64,000 nt of DNA from Conchocele bisecta (taxonomy: Eukaryota > Mollusca > Bivalvia > Lucinida > Thyasiridae), in contig CM055273.1 of NCBI GenBank assembly GCA_029237695.1, positions 56,843,968-56,907,967 on the forward strand. The letters are read 5' to 3'. The notes beneath the pieces are model-generated. The model made no database searches. It worked only from the letters and a program-made list of their open reading frames with translations, and was not told the DNA's origin. Made by a program: the position numbers and the translations under genes. Below, one piece after another: positions 23,570 through 35,542 of this stretch; within the stretch, counting starts at the first letter, position 1; each line of letters begins with the position of its first letter.

Positions 23570-24665
23570 TCTGGACAGCATTTGTTCGCGTTTTTGTCTG
23601 CCGGCCGGCGGTACCTCAACCCGCTTGATATAGGCATGTCCATATATCCGTCTGTTCGCATTTCACATGTCCGCTGGCCGGCAGTATCTCCCGCCAACTC
23701 CCATAAATCCACCTCCCACCTCCACCTCCCATATTTTCGCATTTTTGTCTGTCGGCTGGCGGTACCTACCTCCGCATAATATGTCCATATATCTGTCTGT
23801 TCGCGTGTCCGCCGGCCTGCGGTATCTCCCTCCACCTCCCATACATCTGACCACATGTTAGCACATGTTCGCGTTTTTGTCTGCCGTCCGGCGGTACCTC
23901 CACCAGCCTGATATAGGTATGTCCATATATCCGTCTGTTCGTGTTTCACGTGTCCACCGGCCGGCAGTATGTCCCTCCACCTCCCATACATCTGACTTCG
24001 CATTTTTGTCTGCCGGCCGGCGGTACCTCAACCCGCCTGATATAGGTATGTCCATATATCTGTCTGTTCGCCTTTCACATGTCCGCCGGCCAACAGTATC
24101 TCCTGCCACCTCCCATAAATCCACCTCCACCTCCCATATTTTCGCGTTTTTGTCTGTCGGCCGGCCGGCAGTAACTACCTCCACATAATATGTCCATATA
24201 TCCATCGCATTATGCGTGTCTCCCTCCACCTTCCATACATCTGACCACATGTTAGTGTTTTTGTCTGCCGGCCGGCAGTACCTCCACCAGCCCTATATAG
24301 GTATGTCCATATATCCATCAGTTTTATTCTGTTCGCGTTTCACGTGTCCACCGGCCGGCAGTATGTCCCTCCACCTCCCATACATCTGACCACATGTTCG
24401 CGTTTTTGTCTGCCAGCTGACAGTACCTCCACCAGCCCTATATAGGTATGTACATATATCCATATGCTCGCGTTTCACATGTCCACCGGCCGGCAGTATG
24501 TCCCTCCACCTCCCATACATCTGACCACATGTTTGCGTTTTTGTCTGCCGGCCGGCATTACCTCCACCAGCCTGACATAGGTCTTTCCATATTTCCATCT
24601 GTTCGCGATTCATGTCTGTCGGCTGGCCGGCTTTAATCACCCTCCACCTCGGATACATCTGTCGA
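23570..24665. repeat. GC-rich minisatellite, about 130-140-bp units
   Basis: About eight units with TTTTTGTCTGCCGGCCGGCG, GATATAGGTATGTCCATATA and a CCTCCACCTCCCATA block. Long minus-strand frames (repeating GGRYRRPADK) exist only because units are near multiples of three. No start, homology or domain supports coding. Confidence 0.85.
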
Positions 24666-25087
24666 CACGTTAAACTTTTGTTTATGTTGACGTTGTCAAG
24701 GAGTATCTCCATAAGTGTTTTTATTATTTGTTAAGTATGTATTTCCGCTTTCTTGATGACGGATTTTACGATTCTGATTATTTATAAACCAGCCACGATC
24801 AACATCCGTCATTATAATATAATGTTTGTGGTTACTCATTTTAATGTCCAGTAAATTTTTAGTATCTAATAACTTTTTAATGTAATACTGTAATATATGA
24901 TATATGTATTAGTGGTCGCGGCATGGTCTGAAATCTATTTGCCTATTTGCCACGATTGTGGTGTTTCTGCATTTATTATATTTAGTAGTTTACCCATCTA
25001 TGCCATCTTGCATTGTACGTATATTATACCATATTCATGTATGTATGCTCATGAGACAGTTGCCTCAATGCAATAAACTATTCTGTA

Positions 25088-25216
25088 ATAACTTTTAATG
25101 TCTAATAATAACATAATTATACATTAAAAGTTACTACATTTGTATTATTATTAACTTTTAATGTCTAATAATTTTTTATCTTTCGGAACTTTCGGCATAC
25201 TAAATGCACCTGTGTA
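25088..25216. repeat. Right flank repeat of minisatellite region
   Basis: Direct copy of 23399-23522, including TTTTTTATCTTTCGGAACTT and CTAAATGCACCTGTGTATG. Confidence 0.7.
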
Positions 25217-25790
25217 TGTTGGATAGTTGTATGTGGTGGGCACCCCTTGGTTATGAAACTGTGAACGTTTGGTGGTCCTAGGTGGTACAGTACCAAAGAA
25301 ATGGACTTAAACACGAAAACTTAACATTGAAAACGCGAAAAGTTAACATTGAAAATGGCTAAGTCGATTGCGCGGAAAAAATGGGTCAAGTTAAAAAAAA
25401 AAGTAACATGTTGGATAGTGATATGTGGTGGGCACCCCTTGATTATGAAGCTGTGAAAGTTTGATGGTCCTAGGTGGAACAGTACCAAAGAAATGGACTT
25501 AAACACGAAAACTTAACATTGTAAACGCGAAAACTTAACATTGAAAATGGCTAAGTCGACTGCGCGGAAAAAATGGGTCAAGTTCAAAAAAATGTAACAT
25601 GTTGGATAGTGATATGTGGTGGGCACCCCTTGATTATGAAGTTGTGAAAGTTTGGTGGTCCTAGGTGGTACAGTAACAAAGAAATGGACTGAAACACGAA
25701 AACTTAACATTGATTGTGGACGCCACCCGCCCGCCTGGCTTTCGCCAATCCAATAGCCTGGATTTTTTCCCAAAAAAAAACCTGGCTAAA
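25215..25790. repeat. Tandem copies of the GGTGGTCCTAGGTGG repeat
   Basis: Three units of about 175-190 bp from GTTGGATAGT(T/G) to AACACGAAAACTTAACATTG. Same family as 11.75-11.93 and 14.6-15.15 kb. It ends with the CCAATCCAATAGCCTGGATT tail and an A-rich stretch. Confidence 0.8.
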
Positions 25791-26102
25791 AATGGACAAA
25801 AAGTTTAAAAAAAAAAGTTTAAAAGGATTTTTTTTTTCCAAAAACACCTGGCTAAAAATGGAAAAAAAAATAAAAAAAAAAAAGTTTAAAAATTAACAAA
25901 AAAATAATGCTCGCTACTGGAGCCCAGAATTTTTATAATAGTCCTATATTTATCTACATATCATATCTGCACAGGTCCTCATATTGCCACAATATTGTCA
26001 ACACAGTTTACGGAAATGTAATACCCAGGTATAATAATTGACCTGTATAAATTACCTGTAATAATTTAGCTGGACATTTAGTGGTCAAGCTGGAAATTTG
26101 CA

Positions 26103-28660
26103 CATATATATAATCTTTATTTCCTCCATATAGGAGAGCATAACATGTACATGTATAGTAACAATGTCAAGCGAATTAGGAACGTATGTACAGATTGAAA
26201 AAAAAGAAAGAAAGAAAAGGCAATGTATGCCACACTTCGCGACCAATAACGACGGTTATTGATCGAGAAATGTAGCAACCATTTGCATTATCATTATAAT
26301 TCAATGTATATAGCTGGACCAAGTACAAATAGGTGGCTAGCGAATATTGTATGACCATATCCATGTATGATACAGCAGTGCGACTCAAAATACTACATAA
26401 CGGATACGTACTATCAGTGCCCTGCATATTCAGTTCACTCATTAGCTCTCATATTCCTCATTCCATTCAAAGTTGGATTGAAGCACACGGGACGCCATAC
26501 ATGCGAAATGAATATATAGGGCAACCTCATAGCATCTGTACCGTACCATTTTGCTTATGCATCTACGTATCTCTACTGATCAATACTCTGACTTTGTGCA
26601 GGTATCTTAGACATATATACAGCAGAGTCTTTTGTTCACTATCTGTGACCTGTATGTGATTTGTGACACTACCGAACAGTACATACATTTGCTGCTGTAT
26701 TGTAAGTGCGATGAATTTGTTGTAGACGCTCTCACCGCATTTCAATGTTATTTCCTTCCAGAATGTATGCCTCTCATGTTCATAATAATTACATTCATAA
26801 ATGTAATGCAGTACTATGCGTTCGGAGCTGAATCCACATCTATGGCAATGCTGGTATCGCGTGTCAGAGAAATATCTACATAAGAGATACACGGCTGAGC
26901 GGCATTGATCATGTACTGTATGATCATTAAGCTGAATTTTCCACAGATTAAATGGTGACACAGAGTCGTGAATATTCATAAAGCCACATAGTATGGTTGA
27001 CGATAACAGCCGTTCACGCAAGCCACGTAGTTCATGTATGTCAACGTGTCGTGTTACTAGTTGTTTCCACGCTAATTTTGAAGGAAATATGCCAGTTACC
27101 ATGAATTTGTCCAGTGTGTCCATTAGTCTGTATTTCCCGAGAATACGTATTATATCGGGAATATATCCACGGGCCGTGCTTGGGTTACTGTAATAGCTAG
27201 TGAGTCGGTTGAGAAACACTACTTTAACTGTTTTGGTACCTGGTAGCCTACACAACTGACCAAGAAATCTCAGTTTGTTTCGATCGATTGTTGATTCTAT
27301 CGAGTGTGTGCCTATAAGACTATTTGCAATGTCTGTTTTTGTACAGAATCGATGTGATCGTTCTAAATTTAATAACTCGTTTATGTTTAAATCATTCCAG
27401 ATTTCGCAGCCATAAAGTGCTCTTGGGATAACAATACGTTCATATATTATCTTTGACGTTAGTGGGTTCAAGCCGTGTTGATGTACACCAGTGTTTAGTA
27501 TGCTAAAGAATGTGGATCTCATTTTTGTCGTGGCATTCATTGCGTTTGTGTAATTTCCAATTTCCTTTTTACACACAATGCCTAGGTGAGTATATTCAGT
27601 ACGTTCTTCAACTGTTTCCGGACCGAGGTTCCATGTTCTATAACGGGTAAAGAAGTCATTTTTCGATTCATTAAATACTATGACAGCACTTTTTGATGCA
27701 TTATACTTATAATGCCACTTACGCGAATAATTGAAACAAATGTCCATCAATGCATTAAGTCCACGTTTGGAGAAAAATATTAAAGTCATATCATCTGCTA
27801 CGGTTGGACAGCTACAATTCTGATCGTAAATAACTAATCCATCAGTTATTGACTCTAAACTATGCATTAGCTCGTCGATATACGCTAAATACAATAATGG
27901 GGAGATAACCCCTCCCTGCTTCGTTCCTTGCAGCACAGGAAATAACTTAGATGTATGTCCATTATAGGCAACACGACACTCAGCACCCTGATACATGTGC
28001 ATGATAGATTGGATTATACTGCGGTCTATATTCATTCTGTCGAAGTTTATAAAACAATCCATCATGCCACACAGTATCAAAGGCTTTCTGAACGTCAAGG
28101 AAACACACACAATTTACTGTAATTTTCCTTTGCAAATACTATGCTTTCGCGCATTAAAAATGAGGTCATTACACATCCCATTCCTTTTTGGAAACCACCT
28201 TGTAATTTTTACAATTTTTGTGAATCTCTGCTGGATATTATTCTTTCTAAAAGTAAACGTTCATACACTTTCATGATACTGGAGCTTAGCGTGATCGCAC
28301 GGTAGTTGTTCGGGTCGTCTTTGCGCTTATTTCCACCTTTGTGCAATGTCACTATTATACCGCGTTTCATTTTGGTAGGGACTGATGAAGTGATAAGCAT
28401 ACAGGAGTAGAACTTTGCTAGACTTGTATGAAGACTGTCTCCTCCGTACAGTAAATGTTCGTAGTCGATTCCATCGTCTCCACTTGCTTTCCCTTGTTTG
28501 CAGTGTTTTAGTGCCGCTTTCACATCCATATTGGTAAAGTATTTGGTACACGGCGAAACTGGGACCTCAGTTGTAAACGTTCGTTTCATTGAGTTAATAT
28601 GTTCACGCACAGGTAAGGTGTACAGAGCGCACGAGAAAACGGGTCTTCATGCATTAATGT
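26103..28660 (-). mobile_element. Non-LTR retrotransposon remnant (CR1/jockey/I-type RT)
   Basis: Minus-strand reverse transcriptase. N-terminal RT boxes at 28.2-28.6 kb (CKQGKASGDDGIDYEHLLYG, DDPNNYRAITLSSSIMKVYE), the catalytic AFDTVWHDGL segment near 28.06 kb in another frame, then a 515-codon open segment to 26563 with GTKQGGVISPLLYLAYIDEL and a VADDM catalytic box. It closes with a Cys/His segment (HCHRCGFSSE...HYIYEC). A 3' UTR follows, ending GGAAATAAAGATTATATATA on the minus strand. The element is 5' truncated, joins repeat family I at about 28680, and the frame breaks at 28.1-28.2 kb. Clade is uncertain. Confidence 0.82.
26563..28110 (-). pseudogene. Reverse-transcriptase C-terminal part, open segment
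   Basis: Long minus-strand open segment of the remnant. It covers the palm from the YQGAECRVAYNGHTSKLFPV region, the VADD catalytic motif at about residue 116, the thumb (YKYNASKSAVIVF) and a C-terminal zinc-knuckle-like region at about residues 430-450. The upstream palm aspartate is in a different frame, so it is not a working enzyme. Confidence 0.8.
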
Positions 28661-28682
28661 TCAGTTTGTAGCATAGAAAGAA

Positions 28683-28918
28683 ATAGAGTTTGACCTTGAC
28701 CCTGGAGCCCGGAATTTTGTTTAATAGTCCTATATTCATATACATATCATAGTAAAGGTATGTATAAAGTTTGATGACTGTAGCTGATAAGGTGTTGAAG
28801 TAATGACCGTAACACGAAAACTTAACATTGAATGATGACGCCGACGCCGACACCGACACCGACGACTCCGGAAAAGCAAAACCTATGTCTCGCTTTCCAC
28901 TTCGCGGGCGAGACAAAA
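28683..28918. repeat. Dispersed repeat family I, second copy
   Basis: Same as 15172-15385, with the GACGCCGACACCGACACCGA run lengthened. It abuts the truncated 5' end of the minus-strand retrotransposon. Confidence 0.78.
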
Positions 28919-30032
28919 ATACACCCAAGTCACCTAAATGGATAAATTTATAGAGGATATTGCAGGTGTGTGCACCGGACAATTACCATATTTGGCAATA
29001 ACATGACCTCTGATTCGTGGAAAAGCATGACAGATGCAACTCTTGTGTAACTCTGCTGAAGATAAAACTTCATAGCATGCAATGACAGAGTTGGGAAGGA
29101 ACTTGTTGGATCTAGGTTATGCCGTGGCTAGGAAATTGGTTCAAGAAGTTAGAAATTGTAATAAATATGATCACTTAGATGTATTCCGTGTTCTCATAGA
29201 TCCGTGCCCCTAAGCACACCAATTCATATTGTGTGTTATATTCTGATTAATTCTTGAAAATGTATACATCAACATAAAGTTCAAACACTTGACTAGCATC
29301 AGTGCACATACGGAATTCACCAAAAGTGTTGTTTATGCAAGTCTTAGAATCGCTAGAAATAACTCACCCAAGTCACCTACGGCAATTGATCTTGAAACTT
29401 CTCATCAGGTTCATGCCCTACAACTTTTGCACATTTGAGTGACATGCCTTGATCACTCATACAATAAAGAAGTGTTGCTGCCTAGATGCATCAAATTTAA
29501 ATATGGTGAAGTCCAGATTCACCATGAAATCAACATATATCACATTTTATGCATAATTTGCGAACAGACCCTCTTCAGATTAAGGAAGCATGTAGAAAAA
29601 TCACAAAATAGGTGGTAAATCACAATTGTATGTAACTGTAACTTAGAAAACCGTGGAAAACAACTTAAAATACCTTTTTAAAACAATTTTCAATTAACAA
29701 TATTCTTAGAATGTGCTTATTCACTTGTTTTCTAGGGGCATGAATCAACGGCAGCACGATTTACCCAAATATACCCAAATCTTACCCCAATCTACCCAAA
29801 TCTTCATTAAAAATAACATTTATGATTATATTATACTTTTCTACAATATATCATATAATAAGCACATTTTGACCGAGAAAAAGGAAGAATATAAAAGCAA
29901 ATATTTCCGTGGGGAAAGCGATTAATATAGCATTATTATAATGGGAGACTACTGTGATCGAGACTCATTAATTATATCTCAGTTGTTTAACTTTAAGTTA
30001 TCAGCGATCATGATTGTATATCGCACATACAT

Positions 30033-30280
30033 GTATGTGGCTGTGACTGGACAAATGTAATTGTGACCAGTGTAGATCCAGATCAGACTGTGCTTCCTGT
30101 GCTTCCGCACAGTCTGATCAGCGTCTGCAACATTCGTCATTCCATAAATGAAACCCCAGTCATGCTTCTAACCAGCAATATAGGTTGTTACAGGGCTACG
30201 GAAGCGTGTTATTTAATCAGAACCTACAATTTCGATAAGCCCCATTTATCCATGTATCCAGTCACAGCCACATATAAATG
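30033..30280. mobile_element. MITE family E inside the hAT-like element
   Basis: TIRs ATGTGGCTGTGACTGGA and TCCAGTCACAGCCACAT, with a palindromic core AGACTGTGCTTCC...GCACAGTCT. No coding capacity. Confidence 0.75.
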
Positions 30281-30347
30281 TTAATGCAGTATTAGTTTTT
30301 AAATGTTAGTAATTTATATATTTAAATTATATATTACTATATATATA

Positions 30348-30945
30348 TAGTCCCTATTCTCATTGATCCGTGCCCCTAAGCACATAAATTCATATTGTGT
30401 GTTATATTCTGATTAATTCCTGAAAATGTATACATCAACATAAAGTTCAAACACTTGACTATGAGTGCACATAAGGAATTAACCAAAATTGTTGTTTATG
30501 CAAGTCTTAGAGTCCCTAGAAATAACCCACCCAAGTCGCCTAATTGATCTTGAAACTTCTCATCAGGTTCGTGCCCTACAACATTTTGCATACTTGAGTG
30601 ACATTCCTTGATCACTCATACAATAAAGAAGTGTTGCTGCCTAGATGAATCAAATGTAAATATGTAGAAGTTTAGATTCACCAAGAAATCAACATATATC
30701 ACATTTTATGCATCATTTGCGAACAGACCCTCTTCAGATTAAGGAAGTATGTAGGAAAATCACAAAATATGTGGTAAATCACAATTGTATGTAACTGTAA
30801 CTTAGAAAACGATGGGAAACAACTTAAAATAACTTTTTTAAATAATTTTCAATTAACACTATTCTTAGAATATGCTTATTCACTTGTTTTCTAGGGGCAC
30901 GAATCAATGAGAAGGCACGAATCCATGAGAATTGGGGCATAATTA
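30348..30945. mobile_element. MITE family J, copy inside the hAT-like element
   Basis: Full-length copy from GTCCCTATTCTCATTGATCC to ATCCATGAGAATTGGGGC. A member of the same family is therefore nested, through the hAT-like element, inside another member. Confidence 0.8.
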
Positions 30946-31495
30946 ATAATTATACTAGTTGGCAGAACAGTTTTCACACACTGTCTCCTTGGACATTAAA
31001 ATGGGCCCTGGTATGAGCAATTAATTAATGACGGTCCAAACATCGTTATTATGATATGCATAGCTTTATTTATTAACAAATATAGTAATTACATGAAGAT
31101 TTGGGTAGATTTGGCTAAATCGTGCCACCCTGAATCAATGAGAAGGCACAAATCCATGAGTCTGAGAATTGGGGCTATGTACCTCATTCTAATAGATTAT
31201 TCATCTTTGACAGGTGGCTGGAGCAATAGTAAAAACATGCGCATGTGAAAACCACAGGGCTACTAAAATAATTCCATTGTATTCAATATGTATAGATAGA
31301 GTCTGTTATACTACATGAATTCAAGTGGGTGGGGGATATTCAACATTGCCTGTGGTGAAAACCTCAGATCTAAAGAATACCATGAGACTAAGATTCGGCT
31401 ATTTCGGATTGCACTGGTGAATGGTATACACATGTGGACGGGTTACCCGCCCTACCCCACCCACATGTTTTAACAAGTAAACAAACAATATTAAC

Positions 31496-31615
31496 CTTTT
31501 ATGAGATTGCCTGTACTCTTTCCGTCTATCCGACTTGGACGACCGATCGTGTTTACTTTCGTACGACCTTTCACGAGATCTAGATCTATGTCTTCCTTTT
31601 GTCTTTGTTTCCCAT
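31496..31615 (-). CDS. Possible first exon of an RS-rich (SR-like) protein, frame broken
   Basis: Minus-strand ATG at 31615 in a good context (AAAATGG) begins MGNKDKRK and then stops. One base out of frame the same segment reads RHRSRSRERSYESKHDRSSK followed by SDRRKEYRQSHK up to a weak GT donor at 31495. Arg/Ser repeats of this kind mark splicing-related proteins. A CCAAT box (ATTGG) lies upstream at about 31755. No further exon is seen to the left in this window and the frame must shift once after codon 8. It could be a real exon with a base error, a pseudogene, or chance. Confidence 0.35.
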
Positions 31616-31960
31616 TTTAAACGACGAAAAGAGAAAACGTCGAAAATAAATCTCAGACTTCTGGACGTTTTGGATACGTTTCTGTGATTGAGATCACGAA
31701 TTGTAATTGGAATAGCCGTTACTTATTCCATAACCCTGATTTTCCCATGCGCCGGCCAATCAGTCTTCTCGCCACAGGGTGTCAAGCCGATCCGTCATCC
31801 ACAATCTGGACGATGCGCGCGTGTCGCTTTAATCCTGATTCTCACACTTTATTAGGTTTGAGGAATTTGATTCCTCAAACCTTTTGTTTTCGTTGGTTTT
31901 TTTTTTCTTTTTAGGTTTGAGGCGGCTTTCAGCTTCGCCGAAAACCTATTGTATTCCTTA

Positions 31961-31962
31961 TT

Positions 31963-32047
<85 letters not shown>
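31961..32047. repeat. Poly-T tract
   Basis: Almost uninterrupted T run broken by one GG, preceded by GCTTCGCCGAAAACCTATTG. Shorter T runs in the same module position occur near 35505-35540 and 40107-40145. Confidence 0.9.
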
Positions 32048-32048
<1 letters not shown>

Positions 32049-35000
32049 TCTGCCGTGATAATTATACCGATGAAAGCCGAAACAGGCCGAATTTTATTTT
32101 ATTTTAACGGCTGGTCGGATCGACTTCAAATTTTGTATACCGGTTCGCATCAACAGTGAGACGAGAATAACTCAATTTTCAGAATTCTCATGACGTCACT
32201 TTTTACGAAACCGAAAGTGACGTCATATATCATATAATTCCCTATAACTTCCTTATTTTCCAACCGATTTCAAAAATTATTTTTGAATTGTAAAGCTGCG
32301 AGAATTCTCTATCTTCGTTTCGCTGACAATGTTTGGCTATCTGCTCAAATGAGAGAGCTATAGACATGTGAAATTGAGAAAAATTAAAAAAATCAACAAT
32401 TTCAGATTTTTATTTTATTTTAACGGGTGGTCTTTGAAAAAACAGTTTCCAATTTGTACAGTAATCTCAGCAACATTAATTTTTGACAGCGTTCACGCGG
32501 GGACACTTCATCCGCACAGAAGATGATATTTTTTTTTCAGAGCAATGGCTTGAATAGTTCTGATTCTATTGGTCTTTCAAACTTGGACGTTTTTTTTTCA
32601 ATTTTTCATTTTTAAATTTGAAATGGTCATATTTTCTATTATTTAATTTCCGATTTCAAATATTTTTTTTTGCATTAAAAAGCCAACAAAATTCTCTATC
32701 TCCATTTCGCTGGTAGTGTTTGGCTGGGTCTCATACCCAAATGAGAGAGTTGTAGGCATTTGAAGTTTTTAAAAAAAATTGAAATGGTCATAACTTCCTT
32801 ATTATTCAACCGATTTCAAATATTAATTTTTTTTTGCATTAAAAAGCCAATAAAATTCTCTATCTCCGGTTCACTGGTAGTTTTTTTACTATTCTGCTCA
32901 AATGCGCGAGCTACATTTTTTTTTCAATTTTTCAAATTTTAAATGTTCATAACTTTGTTATTATCTAACCGATTTCAAATATTTTTTTTAATTCTCTATC
33001 TCCGGTTCGCTGGTAGTTTTTAGCTATCTGCTCAAATGCGCGAGCTACATGCATTTGAAGTTGTTTTTTTCAATTTTTCAAATTTGAAATGTTCATAACT
33101 TTGTTATTATCTAACCGATTTCAAATATTTTCTTTCCATTAAAAAGCCAACACAATTCTCTATCTCCGCTTCGCTGGTAGTTTTGGCTATCTGCCCAAAT
33201 GAGAGAGTTGTAGGCATTTGAAGTTTGGTTCTTTCATTTTTTTATTTTCTTTGTCGTTCAACATAATCATGATAATTATACCGATGAAAGCCGAAACAGG
33301 CCGAATGCCTGTGGCTGCGGCTAAATCTAACGGTGGTCTTTGAAACAGTTTTCCAATTTGTACAGTAATAAACTCAGCAACATAATTTTTTTTGACAGCG
33401 TCACGCGGGACATTCATCCGCACAGAAGATGAATATTTTCAGAGCAATGGCTTGAATAGTTCTGATTCTATTGTCTTTCAAACTTGACGTTTTTTTTTAA
33501 ATTTTTTTTCAATTTTTCAAATTTGAAATGGTCATAACTTTTTTATTATCTAACCGATTTCAAATATTTTTTTATTTTTTTTGCAATAAAAAGCCAACTA
33601 AAATTCTCTATCTCCGTTTCGCTGGTAGTTTTTGGCTATCTGCCCAAATGAGAGAGTTGTAGGCATTTGAATTTTTTTTTAAAAATTGAAATGGTCATAA
33701 CTTCCTTATTATTCAACCAATTTCAAATATTTTTTTTGCATTAAAAAGCCAATAAAATTCTCTATCTCCAATTCGCTGGTAGTTTTTAGCTATCTGCTCA
33801 AATGCGCGAGCTACATGCATTTGAAGTTTGAGAACGAGCATATAAATTTAGCCGCCTAGAACAGTGTGTACAGATGACAAACTTCGAGGTGGAGGCTAGA
33901 CAGGTATGGTGGGCTGTATCAGACACTGGTTTTATATACGAACTGACATGCTGTGAGTGCTTTAGAATCGTCTCAACTTCAATGTCAGACTAGGGGGTTA
34001 ACGGTACACATTTCGTAGAACGTTATATAATGAAAAATGCTTAGGATAGTCAAGCGATTCTGAAAATACAAAACTTTATTTTTTCAATTTGATCGGAATT
34101 GCATCAATTTTTTTTGAGTTTCATATGTTTTCGTCATTGGCAATGTCTTCTAATCACTTTGCCAGTGTACGTTTGTCAATACATCAAGCCTCAAACCGTT
34201 GATGCAGCTTCAGCTGCTCTAGTTCTTTTTATTCTTTTTCTTTTTATTCAGCCGTCGAGACTACAGCCCAAACCGCTGGTCGGATCGACTTCAAATTTTG
34301 TATACCGATTCGCATCAACAGTGAGACGAGAATAACTCAATTTTCAGAATTCTCATGACGTCACTTTTTACGAAACCGGAAGTGACGTCATATCATATAA
34401 TTCCCTATAACTTCCTATTTTCCAACCGATTTCAAAAATTCTTTCTGAATTGTAAAGCTGCGAGAATTCTCTATCTTCGCTTCGCTGACAATGTTTGGCT
34501 ATCTGCTCAAATGAGAGAGCTATAGACATGTGAAATTGAGAAAAATGAAAAAAAATCAACAATTTCAGATTTTATTTTATTTTAACGGGTGGTCTTTGAA
34601 AACAGTTTCCAATTTGTACAGTAATCTCAGCAACATAATTTTTTGACAGCGTCACGCGGGACATTCATCCGCACAGAAGATGATATTTTTCAGAGCAATG
34701 GCTTGAATAGTTTCTGATTCTATTGTCTTTCAAACTTGGACGTTTTTTTTCAATTTTTCAAATTTGAAATGGTCATAACTTTTTTATTATCTAACCGATT
34801 TCAAATATTTTTTTTGCATTAAAAAGCCAACAAAATTCTCTATCTCCATTTCGCTGGTAGTTTTTGGCTATCTGCCCAAATGAGAGAGTTGTAGGCATTT
34901 GAAGTTTTTAAAAAAAATTGAAATGGTCATAACTTCCTTATTATTCAACCGATTTCAAATATTTTTTCTGCATTAAAAAGCCAATAAAATTCTCTATCTC

Positions 35001-35502
35001 CAATTCACTGGTAGTTTTTAGCTATCTGCTCAAATGCGCGAGCTACATGCATTTGAAGTTTGAGAACGAGCATATAAACTTAGCCGCCTAGAAATCAGTG
35101 TGTACAGCTGACAAACTTCGAGGTGGAGGCCAGACAGGTATGGTGGGCTGTATTCAGACACTGGTTTTTTATATACGAACTGACATGCTGTGAGTGCTTT
35201 AGAATCGTCTCCAACTTCAATGTCAGACTAGGGGGTTAACGGTACACATTTCGTAGAACGTTATATAATGAAAAATGCTTAGGATAGTCAAGCGATTCTG
35301 AAAATACAAAACTTTATTTTTTCAATTTCATTGGAATTGCATCAATTTTTTTGAGTTTCATATGTTTTCGTCATTGGCAATGTCTTCTAATCACTTTGCC
35401 AGTGTACGTTTGTCAGTACATCAAGCCTCAAACCGTTGATGCAGCTTCAGCTGCTCTAGTTAGGTTTGAGGAATTTGATTCCTCAAACCTTTTGTTTTCG
35501 TT

Positions 35503-35542
<40 letters not shown>

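Larger units (their letters stand above)
29749..31130. mobile_element. hAT-like nonautonomous element, 1382 bp, with 8-bp target duplication
   Basis: TIRs of about 33 bp: left has GCACGATTTACCCAAATATA, right (reverse complement) GCACGATTTAGCCAAATCTA, and both continue CCCAAATCT. The flanks are TGAATCAA at 29741-29748 and 31131-31138, within the interrupted MITE. An 8-bp duplication fits hAT-type insertion. No transposase is seen. It contains a family E and a family J MITE. Confidence 0.85.
29183..31180. mobile_element. MITE family J, copy split by a later insertion
   Basis: Left part 29183-29748 matches 16911-17470. The remaining right end (GAATCAATGAGAAGGCACAA to GAGAATTGGGGC) resumes at 31131. 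The interruption is the 1382-bp element listed next. Confidence 0.8.

Noticed and set aside
23551..24712. Long minus-strand frames with GGRYRRPADKNA repeats, possible secreted repeat protein
   Set aside because: The frames follow minisatellite units, switch frame at indels, and have no signal peptide or domain.
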